A stretch of 13,059 nucleotides of DNA from an uncultured Porphyromonadaceae bacterium (GTDB lineage Bacteria; Bacteroidota; Bacteroidia; Bacteroidales; Muribaculaceae): positions 1-13,059 of the forward strand of contig CALJBF010000345.1 in the NCBI GenBank assembly GCA_938027385.1, given 5' to 3'. The first letter of the stretch is position 1. Every line of letters starts with the position of its first letter. Below are positions 6,267 to 13,059 of the stretch, in pieces. The translations under genes were made by a program, and so were the position numbers. The notes under the pieces are model-generated. The model was not told where the DNA came from and made no database searches. It saw nothing but the letters and a program-made list of their open reading frames with translations.

Positions 6267-8582
6267 ATGAAATTCAGAGACACACCCATATCCCACCTGC
6301 TGGTTGCGGTGGCGCTTGGCGCCGCCGCAACCGGGTGTGTCACTGACAGCGGCCACCCCACCACGACCGGCGCGATCGCCGACTTCCAGCAATACCTGAT
6401 AACCACCGATTCGGCGTGGCTCTCCGGCACCGGCACTTTCATGGCCGATTCAACCCTCCGTTTCACCCCCGAGGGGAAAGCCCCCGTGACCATAACACCC
6501 GGCACACTGCTTGAGGGCCGGTTCGGCTACAGCAGTTCACAGCCGCTGGTCGACATGCTCTACCGCATCGAGGCCGCTGCCCCACTCCCCGAGGCTGTCA
6601 CGCTCTACACCATGCTCGACGCCTGGGGATGCCCCCTGCCGGCTGACTCGCTCGGCGCCCTGCTGCTGAGCCGCGTGGCCAACGGCTACCTCGCCCCCGC
6701 CGAGAACAAGCGCTACAGCTGGCCCGTGGTGAACGACGAACCCGAATGGAGCCTCGGCGCCATGGAGGTAGCCATGGCCGACGGCAATGCCTCGGTCTAC
6801 CGCCGTCTGCGACAGCCTGCCGCCAACATGGCCGCCACCGCATCGGCCGTGATGTGGAACAGCCGCAACGCCCTCTATGAGAGCGTGCCCGCCTATCTGG
6901 GCGCCGAAGATGCCGGAATGCCGGCGTGGATGACACCCACCGACCTGTTCCAGACACTCACCCTGGCCCACAACGCCGCCTGGTACGGCACTGCGCGCGC
7001 CGCCGAGGCGCTCGACGCGCACCATGGCGTCACATCGGCCTCTCTGCTGCCGGTTGGCACAGACTCGTTGCAGAGGCGCATCCGCACCATGTTCTGGCTC
7101 CCCAACCGGGGGTATCTGTCGGGGATGCTGTACGGTTCGCCCGCTACGCCGCTGCAGCTCGAAGGCACCGACAATCTGGCGCAAGCGCTGGCCATCGTCA
7201 CCGGTGCGGCCTCAGAGGCCATGTCACAGTCAATCATACGCCGGACGCCGCTCACCCCCGAAGGTATCACAGGGTTCTACCCCCTGCTCACCCCGGCCGA
7301 CAGCCACCGCAAGGCTGTGGCCGTGATGCGTCAGACCCTGTGGGCCGTGGCATGCTGCCGCGGCGACAACCATACCGCCGTGAGCCGCGCCGTCGCCGGA
7401 ACGCTGTGCAAGCGTCTGCGCGAACTGGCCGACATCGCCGCCGGACGTGCCCGCGAACAGGGACTCCGCCCCGTCACCACACTGATAATACGCTGTCTGG
7501 CCGGAATGCAGTTCGCACCCGACGGCGTATTCTTCGCCCCCAACATCCCCGAAAGCCTCCCCGGCGAGAAACATATCACCGGGCTCGTGTACCGCGACGC
7601 GGTACTTGACATCGACATCACCGGAACCGGAACCGCCATAACCACATTCACCATCGACGGCCGGAACGCCGACCCGTTCTTCCCCGCCGTCATGACCGGG
7701 CGCCACCGCATAGCCCTCACCCTGGGCGGACCGCCGGCCGACCGCGGGCGCGTGACCCCGCTCAGCGGCGACGTCCCCGTGATGCCCGGCGCGCCAGACG
7801 TCACATGGACCTCGGAACGCGAGGCCCGCATAACACCGGCTCCACCCGTATCGGGCAGCATGGCCGCGGCCACCACCTCGATGGTCTATCTCAACGCCGT
7901 GCCCGAAGAGGAAATCTACCGCTCCACCTACACGCTTTACGAGGCTCAGCGGCTCACTACGGTGCAGTTCGTGCCGGTCGACGCATCGTCGGTGGCCGGA
8001 TTCTCAGGCGCACCCTACACCTACCTGCCGCGCGACCGGCGGCTCATCATCTACGCCACCGACATCACCAAAGGTGGCACACGCATAATACAGGACAAGA
8101 AAGCCTCGGCGCGGTTCGTAGAGCTGAACCGCTACAAGAACCGCACCGTGCGTTTCAGCGTTAATTCTGAGACGCGGTGCCGGGCGCTGCTCGACCTGCG
8201 CTACATCAACGGCCTGGGCATAGTGAACTCGCACCGCCGCACCGCCGTGCGCGCCCTGCGGGTGAACGGCGCCGACGCCGGTTACCTGATTTTCCCACAG
8301 CTCTCGTCGGCATGGTGGAACCGCGACCTGGGCGACAACTGGCAGCAGCTCACGGCGTGGTCCAACGCCCTTCCCGTCGAGCTTGAGCCGGGAGTAAACA
8401 CCATCGAGATACGCTACCGGCAGCTGTCGCCGGTCTACATAGACCCGCAGTCGAACACCATTCTCGTGGAACTCATACGCCTGATGCCGCTTGACATCGG
8501 CGCGTCTGCCGGCAAGCCACTGCTTTCGTTCATTAACAGCAACTTACATTCATTAAATAACCCGAGAAATCAAAAACGATGA
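6267..8582 (+). CDS. Six-hairpin glycosidase-like lipoprotein with C-terminal carbohydrate-binding-like domain
   Basis: The start at 6267 gives a 771-residue lipoprotein with signal peptide and lipobox Ala-Thr-Gly-Cys24. An in-frame ATG at 6213 would add 18 residues encoded by the hairpin and C-rich spacer and would bury the signal peptide. Residues ~75-425 resemble the (alpha/alpha)6 barrel of MGH1/GH63-like glycosidases: an EWSLGA motif (160-165), MWNSRNALYES (196-206), a MFWLP..GYL strand (275-284) and a FYPLL segment (337-341). A linking beta domain follows, with an IDGR..FFPA..TGRH pattern (463-480). The C-terminal part (~612-722) looks like a CBM35/CBM6-type beta-sandwich: RYINGLG, ALRVNG, FPQLSSAWW. 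The YHNN..WP motif usual after FYP in related proteins is replaced by SHRK..TLW, so activity is uncertain. The last ~17 residues come from AT-richer DNA that doubles as the leader of the next gene, which it overlaps by 4 bp. The role is probably alpha-glucan binding or cleavage at the envelope, inferred from the GH13 neighbour. Confidence 0.7.
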   Translation: MKFRDTPISHLLVAVALGAAATGCVTDSGHPTTTGAIADFQQYLITTDSAWLSGTGTFMADSTLRFTPEGKAPVTITPGTLLEGRFGYSSSQPLVDMLYRIEAAAPLPEAVTLYTMLDAWGCPLPADSLGALLLSRVANGYLAPAENKRYSWPVVNDEPEWSLGAMEVAMADGNASVYRRLRQPAANMAATASAVMWNSRNALYESVPAYLGAEDAGMPAWMTPTDLFQTLTLAHNAAWYGTARAAEALDAHHGVTSASLLPVGTDSLQRRIRTMFWLPNRGYLSGMLYGSPATPLQLEGTDNLAQALAIVTGAASEAMSQSIIRRTPLTPEGITGFYPLLTPADSHRKAVAVMRQTLWAVACCRGDNHTAVSRAVAGTLCKRLRELADIAAGRAREQGLRPVTTLIIRCLAGMQFAPDGVFFAPNIPESLPGEKHITGLVYRDAVLDIDITGTGTAITTFTIDGRNADPFFPAVMTGRHRIALTLGGPPADRGRVTPLSGDVPVMPGAPDVTWTSEREARITPAPPVSGSMAAATTSMVYLNAVPEEEIYRSTYTLYEAQRLTTVQFVPVDASSVAGFSGAPYTYLPRDRRLIIYATDITKGGTRIIQDKKASARFVELNRYKNRTVRFSVNSETRCRALLDLRYINGLGIVNSHRRTAVRALRVNGADAGYLIFPQLSSAWWNRDLGDNWQQLTAWSNALPVELEPGVNTIEIRYRQLSPVYIDPQSNTILVELIRLMPLDIGASAGKPLLSFINSNLHSLNNPRNQKR

Positions 8583-10456
8583 AACGATTCTCTACCATCG
8601 CCTTAAGTCTGATAGCCGGTGCATCCGCACTGCTCGGCGCGAAAAAAGCGCCCATGGTGACTTCGGTCGAGCCCCCCTACTGGTGGGTGGGCATGGCCAG
8701 CGACACACTTCAGCTAATGGTCAACGGCCCCGGAGTGGCCGCCGCCGACGTCACTGTCGACTATCCCGGCGTGAACATCGTCGAGACCGTCAACCCCGGC
8801 TCGCCGAACTACAAGCTTGTCTACCTGACCATCGCCCCCGACACGAAACCGGGCGACATGTCCCTGAACTTCACCGAGGGGAAACGCCGCGAGAAGGTAC
8901 CCTATTCGCTCAAGGCCCGGCAGGGGAAAGGCTCGGACCATGTGGGTTTCGACGCCTCTGACGTGCTCTATCTCATCATGCCCGACCGTTTCGCCGCCGG
9001 GAAGATGGATGACGAACAGGGGGCTTACGCCTCGCTCGAATACCCCGTGCGCCCCGACCGCTCCAATCCCAACGGACGCCACGGCGGCAACATCGCCGGC
9101 ATCATCGACCGGCTCGACTACATCGACTCGCTCGGCGTGACAGCCATCTGGGTGTGCCCGGTGCTTGAAAACGACATGCCCGGCGGCGCATACCACGGCT
9201 ACGCCACAACTGACTATTACCGCATCGACCCGCGTTTCGGCACCAACGCCGAGTGGCAGCGACTCATCGACGAGGCCCACAAACGCGGCATAAAGGTGGT
9301 GATGGACATGATCTTCAACCACTCGGGCTCAAACCACCCCTGGATGAAAGACATGCCCTCGCCCGACTGGTACAACCACCCCGCGGGCGACAACCTCACG
9401 AACTTCCGCCTCTCGACGGTGCATGACCCGTACGTGTCTGACTACGACCTCGACCACACCGTAAACGGCTGGTTCGTGCCCGACATGCCCGACCTGAACC
9501 AGCGCAACCCCCATGTGATGAAATACCTCACCCAGAACTCGATATGGTGGGTGGAGTCATCGGGCATAAATGGCATACGCATGGACACCTACCCCTACGC
9601 CGACATGCGCGGCATGGCCGGCTGGGCACGCGATGTCATGACCGAATACCCCAACTTCAACATCGTGGGCGAATGCTGGTATGCCAACGAGGCAGGCCCG
9701 GCGTTCTGGCAGCGCGGCAACCGCATCAACCCCGAGGAGACAAACCTCCCCACGGTGATGGACTTCTTCTACACCATCAACGGGCGCGAGGCATTCAACA
9801 AACAGACCGACCCCTGGAACGGTCTCAACAAGGTTTATGACCATCTGGCGCTCGATTTCCTCTATCCCGACCCGCAGAAGATACTCACATTCCTCGACAA
9901 CCACGACACCGACCGTTTCCTGGCCGAGATGCCCGCCGACACCGCGGCCCTCGGGTCATGGAAACAGGCCATCGCCTTCCTGCTCACCTCACGCGGCATA
10001 CCCCAGCTCTATTACGGCACCGAACTGCTGATGAACGGCTCGAAAGAGGGTTCTGACGGCTTTGTGCGCCGTGACATGCCGGGCGGTTTCGAGGGTGACA
10101 CCACCGACGCCTTCACCCCCGCCGGACGCACCGACGTGCAGAACGACGCCTGGAACTACCTGAGCCACCTGCTCAACTGGCGCCGCGGCGACGCAAACGA
10201 GGTCATCGCCAAAGGCCGGCTGAAACACTTCATGCCACAGAACGGCATCTACGCCTACCGCCGCACGCTGGGCGACAAGGAGGTGACCGTGCTGCTCAAC
10301 GGCAACGACACCCCGCTGACCGTAACGATGGAGCGCACCGAAGAGATTCTCCCCTACGGCACCATGCTCAAAGACATAGTGTCGGGCGAGACCGTGACCA
10401 TCCGGCCCGAGATGACCTTCGCTCCACGCCAGGTAATGATTCTCCAAAACTTCTGA
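8579..10456 (+). CDS. susA: SusA-like neopullulanase/cyclomaltodextrinase, GH13
   Basis: This 625-residue secreted alpha-glucan hydrolase is close to Bacteroides SusA in length and motif pattern. SusA is a periplasmic neopullulanase that cuts alpha-1,4 bonds of maltooligosaccharides and pullulan. Residues 1-20 are a signal peptide without a lipobox Cys, suggesting the periplasm. The N-terminal cyclomaltodextrinase beta domain spans ~25-113 (PPYWWVGM, DYPGV). The (beta/alpha)8 barrel spans ~120-540 with all GH13 signatures: DMIFNH (243-248), MPDLNQ (303-308), GIRMD with nucleophile Asp336, VGECW with acid/base Glu365, and LDNHDTDR with Asp443. A C-terminal beta domain covers ~545-625. The ATG sits inside the stop codon of the preceding lipoprotein gene (ATGA), implying translational coupling; the phosphoesterase gene starts 9 bp downstream. 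No susC, susD or susR homologue is in view, so the symbol denotes family resemblance rather than a complete sus locus. Confidence 0.93.
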   Translation: MKRFSTIALSLIAGASALLGAKKAPMVTSVEPPYWWVGMASDTLQLMVNGPGVAAADVTVDYPGVNIVETVNPGSPNYKLVYLTIAPDTKPGDMSLNFTEGKRREKVPYSLKARQGKGSDHVGFDASDVLYLIMPDRFAAGKMDDEQGAYASLEYPVRPDRSNPNGRHGGNIAGIIDRLDYIDSLGVTAIWVCPVLENDMPGGAYHGYATTDYYRIDPRFGTNAEWQRLIDEAHKRGIKVVMDMIFNHSGSNHPWMKDMPSPDWYNHPAGDNLTNFRLSTVHDPYVSDYDLDHTVNGWFVPDMPDLNQRNPHVMKYLTQNSIWWVESSGINGIRMDTYPYADMRGMAGWARDVMTEYPNFNIVGECWYANEAGPAFWQRGNRINPEETNLPTVMDFFYTINGREAFNKQTDPWNGLNKVYDHLALDFLYPDPQKILTFLDNHDTDRFLAEMPADTAALGSWKQAIAFLLTSRGIPQLYYGTELLMNGSKEGSDGFVRRDMPGGFEGDTTDAFTPAGRTDVQNDAWNYLSHLLNWRRGDANEVIAKGRLKHFMPQNGIYAYRRTLGDKEVTVLLNGNDTPLTVTMERTEEILPYGTMLKDIVSGETVTIRPEMTFAPRQVMILQNF

Positions 10457-10465
10457 CCCCCGCTT

Positions 10466-10984
10466 ATGAAACTGATCGGCATACTCTCCGACACCCACTC
10501 ACACTGGGATGACCGATACGCCACGCATTTCGCGCAGTGCGACGAGATATGGCACGCCGGCGACATCGGATGCATCGACATCATCGAGCGCCTGCGCGGC
10601 GTGTGCCCCGTGGTGCGCGCCGTCTGCGGCAACATCGACTCGGGGGTAGTGCGCCGGTCATTCCCGGAGGTCGACATATTCGAGACCGAGGGGCTTAAGG
10701 TAATGCTGCGCCACATCGGCGGCTACCCCGGGAAATACGCTCCCGGGGTGGCCGACCGTCTGGCTGTCGAGCGCCCGGCGCTCATGGTCTGCGGCCACAG
10801 CCACATACTGAAGGTGATGTACGACAACCGCCTGGGACTGCTGCACATCAATCCCGGAGCGGCCGGTACCGCCGGATGGCACACCCGTCGCACGCTGGTA
10901 AGGTTCACAATAGACCAGGGCGTGCCCGGCAACCTCGAGGTAATCGAGCTTGGGCGCCCGCGCGTCGAAGACCTGCCGCGCTGA
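10466..10984 (+). CDS. YfcE/MJ0936-family metallophosphoesterase
   Basis: This is a 172-residue cytoplasmic calcineurin-like phosphoesterase with no signal peptide. The family's metal-binding signatures are all present in order: SDTH (Asp9, His11), HAGD (Asp33), CGN (Asn56), a His at LRH (His83) and GHSH (His111, His113), followed by NPGA (129-132). Length is typical of the small YfcE/MJ0936 group, whose members hydrolyse phosphodiesters in vitro; the natural substrate is usually unknown and cannot be told here. It starts 9 bp after the neopullulanase stop and ends 17 bp before the SPOR lipoprotein gene, so it is probably co-transcribed with both. Confidence 0.92.
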   Translation: MKLIGILSDTHSHWDDRYATHFAQCDEIWHAGDIGCIDIIERLRGVCPVVRAVCGNIDSGVVRRSFPEVDIFETEGLKVMLRHIGGYPGKYAPGVADRLAVERPALMVCGHSHILKVMYDNRLGLLHINPGAAGTAGWHTRRTLVRFTIDQGVPGNLEVIELGRPRVEDLPR

Positions 10985-11001
10985 CAATAACATCAACCCA
11001 C

Positions 11002-11508
11002 ATGAAACACAGAAAGATATACACCATGTTTGTCGCGGCCACAGCCGCTCTTGCCGCCTTCACCGGGTGCAAGACCACCGAGGCAAACTACCGCACGGCC
11101 TACGAGCGCACCATCGCCAAGCAGAACGAAGGGTACAGCGACGAAATCCTTGACGACATGCGCCGCGAGGAAGCTATTCCGCGCACCCTTTACAAAGGTG
11201 ACTCCATTCCACTGCGGGCCATGTACTTCAACACCGTAAAAGAGGACAGCACCACCCGCGCCGCCCTGAAATACAATGTCGTCACCGGCATCTTCGCACA
11301 GCGGTTCAACGCAAACTCGGCAGTGGCCCGGCTGCGCGAAAACGGCTGGCCCGACGCGCTGATGCTCGTCAACGGCGACCGCAAATACATCATCAGCGCC
11401 TACACCACCCAGAACCTCGACTCTGCCGTGACCGTATGGCGCCGCATGGTCTCCGAGCCACCCTACCGGCTCCCCTCACCTTTCCCCTACATCCTGCAAC
11501 GCCCCTGA
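11002..11508 (+). CDS. SPOR-domain lipoprotein
   Basis: The chosen ATG at 11002 gives a 168-residue protein with a lipoprotein signal peptide (lipobox Phe-Thr-Gly-Cys23). Upstream in-frame codons from 10876 overlap the phosphoesterase gene and read as arginine/proline-rich shadow sequence, so they are rejected. Residues 24-85 are charged and probably helical at first. Residues ~91-150 match the SPOR pattern: a strand-like YNVVTGIFAQRFNA, a helix with Ala-Arg-Leu-Arg-Glu-Asn-Gly, then a second strand KYIISAYTTQ and helix. SPOR domains bind glycan strands of peptidoglycan lacking stem peptides, usually at division sites. Anchoring in a membrane facing the periplasm is inferred from the lipobox. 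The SPOR call rests on pattern recognition and is moderately secure. The cardiolipin synthase gene follows after 15 bp. Confidence 0.75.
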   Translation: MKHRKIYTMFVAATAALAAFTGCKTTEANYRTAYERTIAKQNEGYSDEILDDMRREEAIPRTLYKGDSIPLRAMYFNTVKEDSTTRAALKYNVVTGIFAQRFNANSAVARLRENGWPDALMLVNGDRKYIISAYTTQNLDSAVTVWRRMVSEPPYRLPSPFPYILQRP

Positions 11509-11523
11509 CCGCACCGTAACCAC

Positions 11524-12969
11524 ATGGGCCTGACCGACTACATAAACACCACCTGGATATGGTGGACCGCCACACTGCTCTATGCCGTGATCATACTGAG
11601 CACGGTGGTGGTCGTCGTGTCCGAAAACCGCAACCCGGTCAAATCGCTGGCCTGGGTGACGGTGCTTCTGGTGGTGCCCGGCCTGGGCCTGGTGCTTTAC
11701 ATAGTCTTCGGCCGCAACATACAGAGCAAGCGCATAATCTCTCGCCGCAACCGCCGGCGCCTCAAGCGCATAGCCGCCGACACACCAGGCGACAGTTTCA
11801 CGCAGCTGCGCCAGTCGCCCAAAGCGTCGCAGCTCGCCCGCCTGGCCACGGCCCTCTGCTCCACAGACTATTACGAAGGGAACGCGGCCACGATTTTCGA
11901 CAACGGCACCGACAAATTCCGCGCCCTGCTGGCCGACATCGCTGCCGCAACCAAGTTCATAAACATCGAATATTACATCATCGCCGACGACCGCATAGGC
12001 ACCGCCCTGGCCCGCGCTCTCGAAGAACGCGCCCGCGCCGGGGTGAAAGTGCGCATCATCTATGACCATGTGGGCTCGTTCAAGACTAAGAAACGGTATT
12101 TCAAGTCGTTGCGCGACGCCGGCGTAGAGGCATACCCTTTTTTCGAGGTGGTGTTCCCGCCGTTCGGCACCCGCATCAATTGGCGCAACCACCGCAAGAT
12201 CTGCGTAATAGACGGCACCGTGGGCTATATCGGCGGCATGAACGTGGCCGACAGGTATGTCGACGGCGGCAAACTCTTCGACCTCTGGCGCGACCTGCAT
12301 CTGCGCGTCGAGGGTCCCGCCGTGGCGAGCCTGCAGCAGACGTTTGCCGTCGACTGGAACTTCATGGGGAAGGAACTGCTTGACACACCCGTCGAGGCGC
12401 GCCCCGTGGCCGGCTGTCCCCCCATGGGGATGCAGCTCATCGCCGGCGGCCCCACAAGCCGGTGGATGAACATGACCCTCATCTTCCAGAAAGCCATATC
12501 GAGCGCCCGCAAGTGCGTCTATATACAGACACCATACTTCCTCCCCTCCGAGGGACTTCTGCACGCCCTCGAGATGTGTGCGCTGTCGAAGGTCGACGTG
12601 CGCGTGATGCTGCCGCGCCGCTCCGACAGCGACATGCTCCGCTGGGCCTCGTTCAGCTATATCTCCGAGTGTCTGCGCGCCGGCATCAAGTTCTACCTTT
12701 ACGAAAAAGGGATGCTGCACTCGAAAGCCATCATCATCGACGACGAACTTGCCACCGTGGGGTCGTGCAACTTCGATTTCCGCTCGTTCGAGCACAATTT
12801 CGAGGCCAACATGCTGGTCTACTCGCGTGACTTCAACCAGCGCATGAAACGCATCTTTATGCGCGACCAGGCCGACTCACTGCGCATCCTGCCCGACACC
12901 TGGCGCCGACGCCCCATAGCCGAGCGCGCCATGGAATCGTTCATGCGCCTCTTCGCCCCCATCCTCTGA
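11524..12969 (+). CDS. cls: Cardiolipin synthase (phospholipase D family)
   Basis: This 481-residue membrane enzyme condenses two phosphatidylglycerol molecules to cardiolipin and glycerol. Two transmembrane segments lie near residues 11-33 and 42-62; the stretch from Glu34-Asn-Arg-Asn-Pro to Phe-Gly-Arg-Asn65 is the standard PLDc_N signature. Two HKD active-site motifs are intact: His223-Arg-Lys225...Asp230 followed by GGMN, and His399-Ser-Lys401...Asp406 followed by GSCNFD. A conserved basic stretch (RRNRRRLKR, 74-82) follows the second membrane segment. Length is normal for bacterial ClsA-type proteins. It is the last gene of the five-gene plus-strand run, and the C-rich contig end begins straight after its TGA. 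Confidence 0.95.
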   Translation: MGLTDYINTTWIWWTATLLYAVIILSTVVVVVSENRNPVKSLAWVTVLLVVPGLGLVLYIVFGRNIQSKRIISRRNRRRLKRIAADTPGDSFTQLRQSPKASQLARLATALCSTDYYEGNAATIFDNGTDKFRALLADIAAATKFINIEYYIIADDRIGTALARALEERARAGVKVRIIYDHVGSFKTKKRYFKSLRDAGVEAYPFFEVVFPPFGTRINWRNHRKICVIDGTVGYIGGMNVADRYVDGGKLFDLWRDLHLRVEGPAVASLQQTFAVDWNFMGKELLDTPVEARPVAGCPPMGMQLIAGGPTSRWMNMTLIFQKAISSARKCVYIQTPYFLPSEGLLHALEMCALSKVDVRVMLPRRSDSDMLRWASFSYISECLRAGIKFYLYEKGMLHSKAIIIDDELATVGSCNFDFRSFEHNFEANMLVYSRDFNQRMKRIFMRDQADSLRILPDTWRRRPIAERAMESFMRLFAPIL

Positions 12970-13059
12970 GGGCGCCGCCCCCCCCCGGGCCCCCAGCGGC
13001 CCCCCCGCGCCCCCCACCCCCGGCACCCGGCCGCCCCCCCCGCGGCCCCCCCAGTTGCC
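12970..13059. other. C-rich low-complexity tail at the right edge
   Basis: The final 90 bases contain only four A and two T, and no T before position 13055. They are made of long C runs broken by G. This differs sharply from the coding DNA before it and has no hairpin-plus-T-run of a terminator. It most resembles a low-quality contig end, such as collapsed poly-G reads on the opposite strand. A genuine GC-rich spacer is less likely. Confidence 0.6.

Noticed and set aside
10876..11001. Upstream start for the SPOR lipoprotein
   Set aside because: This stretch lies mostly inside the phosphoesterase gene in another frame, and the real signal peptide starts at 11002.
11476..12795. 439-codon open frame antisense to the cardiolipin synthase
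   Set aside because: It mirrors a high-GC gene with strong third-position bias. Its His/Gly/Ala/Val-rich product shows no domain, and the sense strand has complete cls motifs.
12970..13059. Rho-independent terminator after cls
   Set aside because: The region is GC-rich but lacks the U-tract, and its composition suggests an artefact.

Overview
The window looks like chromosomal DNA of a GC-rich member of the Bacteroidales. The best guess is a gut Muribaculaceae-like lineage; this is inference from protein style, with no 16S or marker gene present. Supporting signs are a large surface protein with choice-of-anchor J modules and a T9SS-type C-terminal sorting signal, a SusA-type neopullulanase, Bacteroidetes-style promoters (TAnnTTTG) with no Shine-Dalgarno sequences, and lipoproteins with Bacteroidetes-like signal peptides.

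Layout. Positions 1-29 (minus) hold only the first nine codons of a secreted protein that runs off the left edge. Positions 59-4693 (minus) encode a 1544-residue modular surface protein lying 29 bp upstream of that fragment, probably in the same transcript. A ~200-bp divergent intergenic region (4694-4894) carries back-to-back promoter candidates and a pair of 16-bp direct repeats. On the plus strand, 4895-6132 is a C1-family (papain/bleomycin-hydrolase-like) cysteine peptidase broken by a single missing base near 5791. A 134-bp spacer (6133-6266) follows with four degenerate 18-bp repeats and a compact G.A-rich hairpin.

From 6267 to 12969 five plus-strand genes are packed like an operon: a six-hairpin glycosidase-like lipoprotein (6267-8582), a SusA-like GH13 neopullulanase (8579-10456, 4-bp ATGA overlap), a YfcE-type metallophosphoesterase (10466-10984), a SPOR-domain lipoprotein (11002-11508) and a cardiolipin synthase (11524-12969). 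The last 90 bp are almost pure C/G and look like a low-quality contig end.

How it fits together: the first two genes of the operon suggest alpha-glucan processing in the envelope, without a SusC/SusD pair in view. The last three are housekeeping or envelope functions (phosphoester hydrolysis, peptidoglycan binding, phospholipid synthesis). I see no CRISPR array, tRNA, rRNA, transposase, integrase or phage gene. I found no convincing new biological system; the most noteworthy items are the frameshifted peptidase, the divergent glycosidase coupled to a SusA-like enzyme, and the repeat/hairpin elements in the two intergenic regions.
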